This document shows positions 35,078-45,277 of a stretch of 64,000 nucleotides of DNA, in pieces. The notes below the pieces were generated by a model. That model was not told the origin of the DNA and ran no database searches. It saw only the letters and a list, made by a program, of their open reading frames with translations. Both the position numbers and the translations under genes were made by a program. Origin of the DNA: Chytriomyces cf. hyalinus JEL632 (Eukaryota; Chytridiomycota; Chytridiomycetes; Chytridiales; Chytriomycetaceae); contig JAIWWG010000068.1 of NCBI GenBank assembly GCA_025435555.1, positions 124,001 to 188,000 of the forward strand, read 5' to 3'. Every line of letters begins with the position of its first letter. Within the stretch, counting starts at the first letter, position 1.

Positions 35078-35929
35078 ATGATGGGTGCCCCGACACCGCC
35101 GTCATCACCCTCACCGGACATGGCACCGTATGTGCAACCCAAGCCACATGCACTTACTAGGCCATCCGATGTATTCAGTGATACCCACAGTGTCTCCATG
35201 GACGTGGGTGGGTTTTCTGAAAGGGAGACCCTTGTCCTCAACCAGCCCTTGGATCAGCAGCCCCTGCTCCACGAATTACATATGAATCCAATGCAGCGAA
35301 GGCAGTCAGTGTGTGAAGAAGGCACAGCATCGTTCGCACTCTCAACCCGTCTCCCTCTCACCTTCAGCCAGCCACAGCCAACCTCAACGCCGCCTCTGCA
35401 TTCGAGCCACATGTCTCAGCAGCTGCCTTCTCCTGTCGAATCATCTGTTGACGATGAAATCCCTCTGGCTCTTCTCAATCTCATGTTGCGGCCCATTGAA
35501 GACACGTCAAATCCAACCACACCACCGTTCTTTGATGAACAAAATGAGCGGCAGTCGGCAGCAGCAGCAGCGGCAGCAGGAATGTCTCTCAACTCAAGCT
35601 ATATACCACTCCACCCTCCTCCATTCTTTGTCGAATCCACTGTTGACGATGAAGTGCCCCTCGCTTTACTGAACCTACTGCGCCACGGAGATGGGCCGTC
35701 GATTTCACAGAGGGAAAGAGACTCGGGGATCGATCCCGAGCAAGTTCCGCTCGCATATTATCCAGCCCGAAGGCCCTTACTGGCTGCAGTGAGGCCGCGG
35801 TTCCATTCTGTTCCATTGTTGGCTCATCCGAGCCACATTCGCAGGGATGGTAGCCACATGCAGTTTGAGATGCAGTATGGATTCGTTGATGAGGACTATG
35901 ACCTGCCGCCCCCGTACTCTGCCTTCTGA
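35078..35929 (+). CDS. Disordered protein with duplicated motif and C-terminal PPPY
   Basis: Single-exon protein of about 283 aa starting MMGAPTPPSSP; an upstream in-frame Met at 34913 would overlap the preceding gene's 3' region and is not preferred. It is rich in Pro, Ser and Gln and contains the motif VES(S/T)VDDE(I/V)PLALLNL twice (about 35438 and 35633). The last residues are DLPPPYSAF, a WW-domain-binding PY motif at the very C-terminus as in the other receptor-like genes. No membrane segment from the preferred start. It may be the detached cytoplasmic tail of a receptor or a PY adaptor; no family recognised. Confidence 0.6.
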   Translation: MMGAPTPPSSPSPDMAPYVQPKPHALTRPSDVFSDTHSVSMDVGGFSERETLVLNQPLDQQPLLHELHMNPMQRRQSVCEEGTASFALSTRLPLTFSQPQPTSTPPLHSSHMSQQLPSPVESSVDDEIPLALLNLMLRPIEDTSNPTTPPFFDEQNERQSAAAAAAAGMSLNSSYIPLHPPPFFVESTVDDEVPLALLNLLRHGDGPSISQRERDSGIDPEQVPLAYYPARRPLLAAVRPRFHSVPLLAHPSHIRRDGSHMQFEMQYGFVDEDYDLPPPYSAF

Positions 35930-36173
35930 AGCACGTCCCCCTTCATTGGCCTCTCAGCAACTGCGCGTCACTCCTTTCCAACTCGTCCTTGCGCAGTAAG
36001 GCAAAACTCGCTGTATATTTTATTGGGTTTCTGAATCGCGTGTGTTGAAGAGAGTGAGTGTTTGTTGTCCAATAAAAATTGGTTTGTCGCTGAAGATTGT
36101 TTTGAACAGGGACGGGGATTGTCAGGTTTCGGAAAACTTGTTGAACAGGAATCGCGGTAATTTCAGTTGTTCT

Positions 36174-36576
36174 CATGAGTCAAGACGTGGCAGCGGCACT
36201 TGCACGAGCACCGACCTGCTTCACGGGATGTCTCAACGGGAACGGACAAGAAACGCAGCCTCGAGTGGATGCAGGGACCTTGACAGCTGTCTGCAACACA
36301 CAAGCCGCACTCATCGGTGCCGTGCCAAGCAACGTGAACGCCGTCTCCGCTTTCTCGAACTGTGTTGCCAATGCATGCACTCCATCAGCCCTCGATTCTA
36401 TTCCGGCGTGGCAGGCAGCAAACAGACCATTGCTGGTAACCTACTGTCTGGCTTCAGCTTCGCCACTTTCGTCCAGTAGGGCTTCTGGAACAGGTACCGT
36501 CAGTGCAGCAGGCACTGCCACAACCACTCGAGCTTTCGTATCTACTTTAGCCACTCTGGCTCCAGCCATACCAGAC
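36174..36576 (+). repeat. 403-bp direct duplication, copy 2
   Basis: Perfect copy of 31933..32335 located 4241 bp downstream. It supplies the start codon and Cys-rich domain of a gene whose remaining coding sequence is unrelated to the donor gene. Confidence 0.95.
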
Positions 36577-37051
36577 ACTTCAACATCCAGCCAGAGTTCA
36601 AGTACATCAAGAATTATTCCTGGTTTCCCACAACACCAAATCAGCGGGTGATGGTGGCAATGATGCTCCTCGAGGCGTTGCGACAGATGGGAGCAAGAAC
36701 GAAAATGGTTGGCTCAATGGGTCAAACACACGGGTTGTGGCGGATACCTTTGCTACTGTTGTCGATGATCAAGCAAAGTACGGAGTCGTGCCTGGTGCTG
36801 CGAGTGGTTCGAGTTCCAAGTCGACTCAGAGAGCCGGTATGAAAGGAAGGGCAACAATTGAATACGCGAAAGAAAAGGATAATATGCACTCAAGCCACAC
36901 TTATGTGGAAGTCCAAGGTTCCTTCGCAAATTTACCCCCATCTGGTATCAGTCGAGACCATGGCCCAACAACATCTTCAAGTTCAGACACCTCGATTTCC
37001 GTGGCAGAAGTGGCCCAGGATTTACCACCTCCGCCATACACAATGTTTTGA
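36175..37051 (+). CDS. Chimeric Cys-rich domain / PY-motif protein
   Basis: The first 134 codons are identical to those of the gene at 31934; after 36576 the sequence is new. The duplicated frame runs to a stop at 36649-36651, while a second frame carries a plausible tail (VVADTFATVVDD..., ending DLPPPPYTMF at 37051). A short intron from about 36602 (or 36609) to 36651 would join them in frame. No transmembrane helix is present, unlike the donor, so the product would be a secreted or cytosolic chimera, or the gene is dead. The tail ends in a PPPPY motif like its upstream neighbour, suggesting that the tail belonged to an older receptor whose 5' part was replaced. Confidence 0.55.
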
Positions 37052-37109
37052 AATCCTTTCAGAATTTGTACTGGAATTTAATTGCATTTAAAAAAAAAGC
37101 GCATGATTA

Positions 37110-40100
37110 TCAAGCTCCTTTCAGCCCAAACATCTTCCTCCGCACTTGAATATACCGCTCATTGACACCTGGATACCTTTTTGCAAAATCTGACACAAAC
37201 AATCATTGTCAACAAAAAAACTGAAGTCCCGTTTTTTATGAGAACATCACTCACCATAATTGACAATCGTTAGCGGTGCTTGATCCTCCATCCGTCCGCA
37301 ATGATCTTGTTCCTGGGCCCGTCCAATCCAATGATACTTGCCCACACGTGTCGCATCCACACTTTTAAAGTCAGACGGTAACGCATATGTCTGAGCAACT
37401 TGGAATGGCGGAATAGAGTCCTTGTAGTTCGATCGAATGCCATTTGCATGAATCCAGAGCGGCTGAGGCGTATCTAATGTGTCAGACTCGCCGTTGTCAA
37501 AGGCCATTTGAAGCATGTTCTGGCCACAGTACTCTGCCCCAGGAGGGATAGCATCCTCTTTAGCAGTCAAAGACACGTTTCCGAGCGGTTGATGTTTATC
37601 CACAAGAACCCCAAGAGAAGCCAGATAGTTTCTGTTGAGCGAGTAACTCAACCCAGCAACTTTCATTCCAAACCGGAACGTGTCCTTATCGCCCCAAAGA
37701 AACCTGTTTGTAAAACGCGCGTCGCTGCAAAGCTGCGCGGAAAACTTGAGCCCACGCCAGACACGCGCCTTATCGAGCAGCATCAGTCCAGACTCAAACT
37801 CGCGCTCAAACACAAACGGAGCGCGCAGCAGCGTCCAAATTTTGTTTGTGCGTGGCGTTGATGGAAAGTCGGGCCAGAACAACGCGCCTGTTTGTTTGTA
37901 TTGTATAGATGAAAACAGCTGCGTTGGGTCTTGAAGAGGGTACACGTCTGGGTCCATGAATAGAGTGTGCTGGAATGGGCTCGAGAGTAGTGCAAACGGC
38001 TTCGTGGCTCCCAGGCGCAGTTCTTCACGCGACCAGTTGGATAAAGGGAGTTTGGGGGAGTCGTAGTTGCGTGTTGTGATGTTGTTGGCCCTGTTTTTGT
38101 TGTTAATAAAGTTTCTTTAATTGCTGAGGACAGTCTACATACTTGAGCTTGTCTAGATCACTCTGAGTCACTTCGCTTTTCAAGTACGCTAATATCGCCC
38201 GTCCTTTAATACTACATCCCGAGGTTGAAAGTGAATTTGAAACTCTTACCAAATTCAATCTCAAGTGTACATCCAAGGCCCCGCAGAAACTCTGCCGCCA
38301 TAAGCGCAAGATCCACTGTTGCACTTGTGCCCATCATGAGAACGCCCTTTGACCCGTGAATCACATGTTTTGCTTCCGGATCCTCGTCAAATTCCAACTG
38401 AAACTCTTTCGATTGCGCGTACGCGTCCCACTTGGATTGAAATTCGAGTTCTTCTGGATTCAACGGTTGCGATTCAGGTGGGTCTGGTTTGATGGGTTTC
38501 GTTGCAGTTGATGAGGTTTGAGACTCGACGGTCGATGAAATATCCTTCAAGGTTGCTGAAGCTGTTTTTCTTGCGTGCATATACTTTTCGTTCACACCAG
38601 GAAACATTTTTGCAAAGTCTGTGATTTGATTTTGTGATGCTTCCGAGTCAGTATAAGTTCAGGAAATTTGAGATGAAGAATTCACCCAAGTACGAGACTT
38701 TTATCCCCGCTTGAGGCTCCAACATGCCGCAATGGTTTTGTCCATACAGCTCGCCAATCCAGTGATACTTGCCGACGCGCAGACTATTGAGTGTTTCGCC
38801 TTTTGGCAGTCCGGTGTACTCTTGCGCCACCTGAAACGGTGGGATATCTTCGCGGTAAAACTTTTTGATTCCATTCGCATGCATAAATAGCGGTGAAGGC
38901 TGAAAATCTTAAGTTACAGTTGTGTCAGTCCAAACATCATGAAAACAAAAAACGATTTGCAAAAAGAAACCTGCAGAAGCCTTGACGCCAGCGTCAAAAT
39001 CCATCTGCACCATCCCCTGCCCACAATATCTTCCCTCTTCAGGAACCAACCCATCTTTCGTTTCCACCAGCGACACATTTCCAAACGGCATCCTCTCACT
39101 CACCAGCACACCCACAGACATCAAATAGTTTGGATTCAAATGGTACGGAATCTGAGCTCCTCGAAAACCCCATCGAAATGCATCCTTGTCGCCCCACATG
39201 AATTGAAAGTAAAAAGCCGCATTCTGACACAAATGCCACGCCAACCCCAACCCAAGCGAAACTCGCGTCTTGTCCAACACAATCGCGCCCGTTTCAAATT
39301 CGCGCTCAAATTCGTACTCTTGGCCCATAATTTGCCAGATTGGGTTTCCCTGCGCCGTAGCTGGAAAGTCGGGCCAGAACAGTGCGCCAGTGTCTTTAAA
39401 CTGCAATGTGCTGAATAAAAAGGTTGGATCGCGGAGGGGGATCATGTCAGGATCCAGGAACAAGATTTCTTGGAACGGTGATGTGATTACGGCCAAAGGT
39501 TTGAGTACACCCAGGCGTAAATGCTCGCTGTTCCAGTTGTAGCTTTCGATTTCAGGTGTGTAGTAGTTGCGAGTGGTGATATTGTTTGAACTATTGATGG
39601 GAGGACGAATTGGTATCACGCTCACAAGTTTGTTGGACCAAATTGATTTGCGTTAAGAGGTTACCGCAATATTTGTAAGTCTTTCTCACTGACTTCATTC
39701 GGTAGGTACGCTGTTTTTGGTGGGTGTCGGTTGGAAACGCCAGCAACAAGGTTCAACAAACAACGCAATGCTTCCATACCAAATTCGACGGGAAGGACGC
39801 ATCCAGTATCGCGCAAGAGAATCGTTGTTGCGACGGCCAAATTCACCGTCGAAGACGTCCCCATCAAAACAATGCCTCTCGATCCTTTGACCATGTTCTT
39901 GTTGAGTGGTTCAATATCCAGTTTGCCTTCTTTGTACAGTCGCTGCCATTTTTTCCTGCGTTTGGAGGCCGCTGTTGATGTCACGAATAACAATCGAAAA
40001 TAACACATTTTCCTCACCGCATGCGAGCACCCTCGGCGCCCATAGATTTCTTCGCGGCTGAATTCGCTTGACCCAGATAGAGGATCAGTACGACGGTCCC

Positions 40101-40277
40101 AATCATGGCAAGGATTTCGAAAATGCGGCGGATACGGCGAGTGAACAGTTGCAGTTTCATGGCGGGTTGCCGCCGTCGTTTGGCACGTTCTTCAAGAAGG
40201 GGGGTTGCGCCGGTTTCGCTTGCGTGATGGGTGTTTCGGTTTGTTGTTGACGGCGTTCGTTCATAGTTTTGAGGCAT
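37110..40277 (-). CDS. Tandem-domain MNN1-family alpha-mannosyltransferase
   Basis: One continuous model for an 884-aa type II membrane protein with two Mannosyl_trans3 (MNN1-family) domains. Exons complement(37110..37189, 37255..38090, 38143..38188, 38250..38618, 38686..38907, 38971..39590, 39665..39710, 39780..39955, 40018..40277); every phase closes. N-terminus: basic cytosolic tail, then helix IFEILAMIGTVVLILYL. Each half has GxxxMGTS, LxxEFAYL, NNITTRNY, FxDPD (the D-x-D metal site), GALFWPDFP, MWGDKDAFRWG-type block, HANGI, PPFQVAQ and DFAKxxPGVNE. The first half runs without a stop into the second: the exon at 38250..38618 starts with the end of domain 1 and continues into domain 2. 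Golgi glycan mannosylation is the likely role. Two separate genes would need an unseen stop and start in that exon. Confidence 0.9.
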
Positions 40278-40334
40278 TTTTTTTTTTTTTTTATTCAATC
40301 TATTTTTGGACCTTTTTTGTGATGTCTGCTTGTA

Positions 40335-41707
40335 TCAGTTGTCGTCACTTTCGCCATCATCCGTTCCTTCCTCACGTTTCTTTTCTTCAGCAACCGGAAC
40401 TTCCACCAAATCTCCCCACACAGACTTGCGCGCTGTCCGATACATTTCCTTACCGTGTCTCTTTGACACAATCCGGCGCTCAATAAAACCGCTCGGCATG
40501 CATCCATCCAAAATGACATGTCCCGTGCGTTTCAAAGGTGTGAGGATTAAACGCGATGGTTCAGTGTCGAAATGGGTTGGAGACTCAATTTCCGTTCGCG
40601 ATTCCGGTTCAGAAGAGTCCGTTTTATTTGCGGGATTATTGAGATGGGCGGTGTTCTGCCTTTTCCCGCGTTGGAGAACTACGTATGAGTACTTGTGTAG
40701 CATGTTTGCACTGAGAGACGCGTACTGTGTGGGTGCATGATATCAGTAGAAAACAAAAAAAAAAAGAATCATTGAGCACTCAACAGCTTTTTTGTTGTAT
40801 GGCGTTGGGTTTGGAAATATACATATCGGTCGTTTTTTGTAAAGAGCCGGGCATTCTTTATCATGTGTACACTGTGTGGAAAAGAAGTCTTGGTAAATAG
40901 CAGAAATAAACACAGCAACGCGACACGGGAGAGAGAATAAAAAGATTTTGTTAACTGGAGCAAACACATGGGCATCCGCATCCAAATCTAGAATGGTCTG
41001 GCGCGCACGCTGAATGAAAGATGCGCTTTCAACTGAAGAGTTTTCAATGAGAACCTGCCCAGAAACGGAATCAGATTCAAATCACAAGAAACACCGCCAA
41101 AAGAAGCGCGCAAACTAAATTCTGCGCCGTCAATTCCCAAAGCTCGGCAAGCGTTTGAAGTGCGATCCGGTTCGGCTGCGATGCGAGAGCCATGTTCGAC
41201 AGGACCAAGTCGTGCTTTTCGTTGTGTTCTCGGTATTGAAGCAGGCGTCGCAGCAGAATGGACTTTGAGCTGAAGAACTTGTCTTTTTGAAGGGTTCGTC
41301 AGTTCCTCTTGAGTCAGTCGCGCGTTATTTGAGACTCTAAGCTGCTTTACCTGCATCGGACTGGATTGCATCTGCAGCGTTGGAATCGGGTGAGACGGCA
41401 ACAAGTGACTGGATAGATGGCATCTCGTTGATCAGAGTTCTATCGAGCAGCATTCATAATGTGAGAGAAAGGCCACAATTGTCACACATGCATCAGAGAA
41501 GCCGACAGATGACCGTATGGATGGAATGGGGTCCAGCCAGCAAAGCAGGAGAAGGGCAGTTGGTTAGAAGAGTCCGTCCGAACGACAAAGAAAGCATACG
41601 CACGCCATGGTCTCGCTCTCTGCGTTCAGAATCAGCGCAGAAGCCGGTGCTTTCCGACTCGAAGCAAGTCCGGACAAAACGTGCCGAAGAATCGCTTGGC
41701 AAGACAT
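40335..41707 (-). CDS. RSM22: RSM22/METTL17-like mitoribosome assembly factor, apparently short
   Basis: Mitochondrial small-subunit assembly factor of the Rsm22/METTL17 family. Model complement(40335..40724, 40785..40871, 40956..41054, 41116..41282, 41351..41439, 41604..41707), 311 aa, all in frame. Clear family matches: [76 protein letters not shown] and [12 protein letters not shown]. The CTHDKEC, IC and GC cysteines fit the known METTL17 iron-sulfur ligands. The usual N-terminal part with the SAM-binding DFGSGPG motif was not found, and the divergent carrier gene begins only 93 bp upstream, so the gene seems shortened or its first exons are unrecognised. The first two exons are the weakest. 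Confidence 0.75.
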
Positions 41708-41800
41708 ATTCTGAATATCCGATGATGTAATCAGTGTTTATGTGGTGGTCCAGATGCCCTTTTTTACAAATCAAGGGAAACAAAAAAAAAAGAAACGAAT
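41708..41800. promoter_or_regulatory. Short divergent promoter RSM22 / RIM2
   Basis: 93 bp between two divergent start codons of mitochondrial genes. Contains an A-run at 41782-41792. Shared regulation is plausible for this pair but not shown by any recognisable motif. Confidence 0.45.
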
Positions 41801-43393
41801 ATGAGCATGTCAAAGCAGACTACTCCGACACAGCAACTTGCACCGCAGGCAGCAGCACCTGCGAAGAAGGCAAACTTCTGGCTCCACTTCGCAGCGGGAG
41901 GGTGAGTCCTGCAGCCTCGCTTCTTAACAGCAATCCTTGGGGCTCACCACCATCTTAAACACTCACACAATCCACCACTGCCCGCATTCGTCCCGCATTC
42001 GCAAAATCCCGCTTCTATACGACCTTCCTCGCAATTCCATCCTACAAAGAATCGGCGGCACGGGTGAATACCTTGCGATTTCCCACGTTAACTCATCTCG
42101 ATTCCGGTTGTTCTGACTTGCAAAACACACTACGCAGTCGGCGCAGTCGCTACTTGTCCCCTCGAAGTCGTCAAAACCCGCATGCAATCCTCGCTCTATA
42201 TTCGGGACATTGTAACACCGGTCGCATCACTTTCACATAAACCCGCGCCAATTCGTATGCTTCTGCAACCATTGCAATCTCTCTATCTCAATATTGCATC
42301 TGTTGGTACAGCTTTAAGGTTTGGGGGATTGCGCTTCTTCTTCACAACTTTTCTTTTTTTTTTTTTTTTTTGCTCACCACACGTTTTTTTTTTTTTTTTT
42401 TTTTGCAGCACTATTCGAAGACAAGAAGGAATTCTTGCTTTATGGAAGGGTCTTGGCCCAAATCTTGTTGGTGTTGTTCCGGCAAGGTAATAATTCGGGC
42501 AGAACCCACCACAAGTCCCTTTCTAATCTCGATCGAAATGATTTACACGATTCTTCAGAGCCATCTACTTTAGCGCGTACAACCATGGAAAACAATTGTA
42601 CACCTCATTCAACAACGGCAAAGAAACTAGTATCGTCCACGTTGCGTCTGCCGCTACTGCAGGCATCGCTACCGCCCTCTGCACAAACCCCATCTGGCTT
42701 GTTAAAACTCGAATGCAGCTTCAAAGCGAACAGAAAGTGCGGTTAGGAGAAGGAGGGGTGTATTACAAAAACAGTTTGCACTGCGCGCAACAGGTGCTTA
42801 AAACGGAAGGGATTCGTGGGTTGTATAAGGGGCTTTCAGCGAGTTTCCTGGGTGAGTTTTTGATAATCATCTATGCGATGAAGAGAGGACATCTCTGAAA
42901 CTGAATTCTTTTTTTTTTTGCAATCAGGTCTGTCTGAGAGCACGCTGCAGTTTGTTTTGTACGAGCACTTCAAGCGAAGCGTTCTGGAACACCGAAACGA
43001 CCAAGCGAGACTGAGTGCGTCATCACGGGATACTGTTTCAACAGACTCAAAGTCTTTGGGTGAGTTTGTCAGTTTTCGGACAAACAAAAAAAAAATCAAA
43101 AAGCTAATCTTCCAATTTTCGAACCAGACTGGATGGACACATTCGGAGTTGCGGCAGGCGCAAAACTGGTTGCGGCCGCAGCTACGTACCCACACGAAGT
43201 TTTGCGGACGCGACTTCGACAAGACGCAGGGTCCAACAGTCGGTATAAAGGACTGGCTCAATCGGCCGTACTGATTTATCGGGAAGAAGGGCTTCCAGGG
43301 CTGTATGGGGGCATGACGGCGCACATGCTGCGTGTAGTTCCGAATGCATGTATCCTGTTTGGAACGGTCGAGTTTATTCTCGCGTTTGCTTAG
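41801..43393 (+). CDS. RIM2: Mitochondrial pyrimidine nucleotide carrier (RIM2/SLC25A33-36)
   Basis: Mitochondrial carrier importing pyrimidine nucleotides. Exons 41801..41901, 42138..42318, 42409..42486, 42559..42851, 42928..43059, 43128..43393. The three carrier repeats show PLEVVKTR, NPIWLVKTR (the Trp is diagnostic of the RIM2/SLC25A33/36 group) and YPHEVLRTR, with LWKGLGPNLVG, RGLYKGLSASFLG and GLYGGMTAHMLR after them. Exons 2-6 close in frame; exon 1 to exon 2 is one base out (the donor follows a G-run at 41896-41902), so a small exon or a single-base sequence error is likely there. Introns 2 and 4 have long T tracts at their 3' ends. Confidence 0.9.
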
Positions 43394-43666
43394 TGACGGA
43401 GGATCCTGCTTTGCATCATTTATTTCCCTCGCCCTGTCTTATCCTACCGAGCAGATGGGACTGGGTTCATACAAGAAGAGGAGGCATGCCTGTCACTTTT
43501 GTGTGGCAGACAACCGTTTGGAGCTGATATTTTTGTTTTTTTATCCATGTTTTCTTTTGAGTTTTTAATTGATGCACGCCTTGAATGAGGCTGAAGGTAG
43601 TAGTAGTAGACAGTGGTAGTCTTAAACGGGGACAAGTATAAAGTACTTTTTGTGGGTGTCCACGAA

Positions 43667-44230
43667 TCATTGTTCAATTGTTTTTGTGAATGACCATCGC
43701 GCCGTTTGTAACGGAGTCCCCTCCGCCACGAGCGACTCTGCCACTTTGACAAAGCCGTTCTTGAGAAGAAAACCGGGCATGGCGGTAAACACGGACGGCA
43801 TCGTGTTGACAGAGAGTTGGGTGAACCCTGAGGCGCGTGCACGGGACTCGACTGCATTGAACAGTGTCTGCATGACGCCCTTTTGCCGTGCATGCGATGC
43901 AGTGATTGCTAACCAGATGTGTGTGTATGCGCCTTTGGTGTATGTGAATACGAATCCGTCCATGTTGTTGTTGTTGCCGTTGTTGTTGATGGTGTCGTTG
44001 TTGGATGATGTGCTCGCAGACTCCAGACGGTCATCATCCCCCATACACATGAAAAGGCAGCCGCTCTTTTCGCGCACGAGCATTGCCCAGTGCGCAATGC
44101 TGGACGACGACACATTCTCGGGCGCACGCACTTTGTTTGCCGCAAAGTACGCCTCAAACTCGCGTGCCGAGAACGCAAGCGCTGAGCAAAGCTGCGACTC
44201 ATTCGCCTCTCGCAGAATCTCCACTCGCAT
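43667..44230 (-). CDS. GNAT-family N-acetyltransferase
   Basis: Single-exon 187-aa protein. The C-terminal half is a GNAT fold: GAYTHIWLAITASHARQKGVMQTLFNAVESRA carries the acetyl-CoA-binding R/Q-x-x-G-x segment (RQKGVM), followed by GFTQLSVNTMPSVFTAMPGFLLKNGF. An Asn/Asp/Ser-rich loop (about 43960-44015) interrupts the sheet. Substrate unknown. The antisense strand has a long open frame that I treat as a shadow. Confidence 0.82.
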   Translation of the reverse strand: MRVEILREANESQLCSALAFSAREFEAYFAANKVRAPENVSSSSIAHWAMLVREKSGCLFMCMGDDDRLESASTSSNNDTINNNGNNNNMDGFVFTYTKGAYTHIWLAITASHARQKGVMQTLFNAVESRARASGFTQLSVNTMPSVFTAMPGFLLKNGFVKVAESLVAEGTPLQTARWSFTKTIEQ

Positions 44231-44332
44231 TTCTTTTTTTTGTATTTATTTATTCCACCAATTTTTTTTGAATCAATCGACAATTCACACGTACCAATCT
44301 TTTAAACAAGGCACATTCATCCCAAACAATCC

Positions 44333-45225
44333 TCATTCATCGTCATTGTTGTCGCTGGCAACGCTCGAAGCTTGCTGACTCAGTGTCTCCTGGTACGCGT
44401 ACCCAATGAATGCAGCCAGCCCCGCAAATGCAACAACGAGAATCGGCCATTTTCCATTCACACCGCTGCCTCCCAGTCCAAGCTTAACAGCCTCTTGCTC
44501 AGTAAACACTGGGTACACTTGATAGTTTGAAGAAAAACCAGTCTGTTTTTTTGCCGTTGCAAAAATGAAATCAGCAACAGCTCTAAGAAGCAGAAATCAT
44601 CATCATTTCTTTTTCTTACGTGCTGCTTGTTGTTCGAGTCCTTGTATTTGAAAAAGGCTGGCTGGTCTTGATGCGTGCCTGCTTCCTTCGGCTTAACAAC
44701 GAACCAGAAGGAAGCGCTTTCGTTGCTAATCAAAAGCAAAAGTTGTTGGGGTCCAGCAGTCAATTACAGTCATGTGAAACGTGGGTCGATGAACCCGTGC
44801 GAAAGAAGTACGGTTATTTACACAGCAATAGATTTGAACAGACGCGAGTGTCTTCCAGCAACCGGGGCGTACGCGGTCATGTTTTTGAAAGAGCGGTCGT
44901 CGACAACAAAGTTTGTAATGTCGTCTGATGAGTGACGGGTATTCGATAGGGCGAGATCGAGAGAGTAAATCCATTGAGAGCAGCGGGGGGGCGCATGAAA
45001 AGGGTGTCAAGCGACGTCAGTAAGGCACGCCGAATATTGAACGGGAAAAGGGGGTATGAACAGTGTTTTACCAGGTCCCCTGTTGAATGCGGTGATTGTG
45101 ACGGTTGCATTCTTGCCCTGGATCAGGACTCTTTCCTTGAAGGACTTGTGCACGACAACACCGGCATGCGCCCACTGGAACAGAGTCGCAAGAACGATAA
45201 AGAGGGACAGCCACGCTTTTTGCAT
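44333..45225 (-). CDS. SSR2: Translocon-associated protein subunit beta (TRAP-beta/SSR2)
   Basis: ER membrane glycoprotein associated with the Sec61 translocon. Exons complement(44333..44542, 44620..44725, 44822..44924, 45072..45225), 190 aa, all in frame and close to the animal length (about 183 aa). It has a signal peptide (MQKAWLSLFIVLATLFQWAHA), an immunoglobulin-like luminal domain (KNATVTITAFN, NFVVDDRSF, SIAVNESASFWFVVKPKEAG), and one C-terminal helix (WPILVVAFAGLAAFIGYAY) with a short acidic cytosolic end. The NAT, NMT and NES sequons are possible N-glycosylation sites. TRAP subunits are missing in many fungi, so presence here fits an early-diverging lineage. Confidence 0.8.
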
Positions 45226-45277
45226 TTTTCTGATTTTATGGTTACTTTGTCTTTATTTCTTTATTTCTTTTTCGTGC
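45226..45277. promoter_or_regulatory. 52-bp divergent promoter TRAP-beta / PET127
   Basis: Only 52 bp separate the two divergent start codons. The stretch is T-rich on the plus strand. The shared promoter must extend into one of the genes, or one annotated start is too far upstream. Confidence 0.45.

Noticed and set aside
31933-36576. Duplicated block as a transposable element
   Set aside because: The block is coding, starts at an ATG and lacks terminal repeats or target-site duplications; segmental duplication or gene conversion fits better.
37110-38690. Second, separate mannosyltransferase gene
   Set aside because: No stop or promoter separates it from the upstream domain and all intron phases join into one frame; annotated as one fused gene.
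42352-42405. Poly-T tracts as a possible retroposon tail
   Set aside because: They are the pyrimidine-rich 3' part of a RIM2 intron directly before a CAG acceptor; no element body or target duplication is present.
43650-44378. 242-codon plus-strand open frame
   Set aside because: Antisense to the GNAT gene, whose protein has clear acetyl-CoA-binding motifs; the plus frame shows none.
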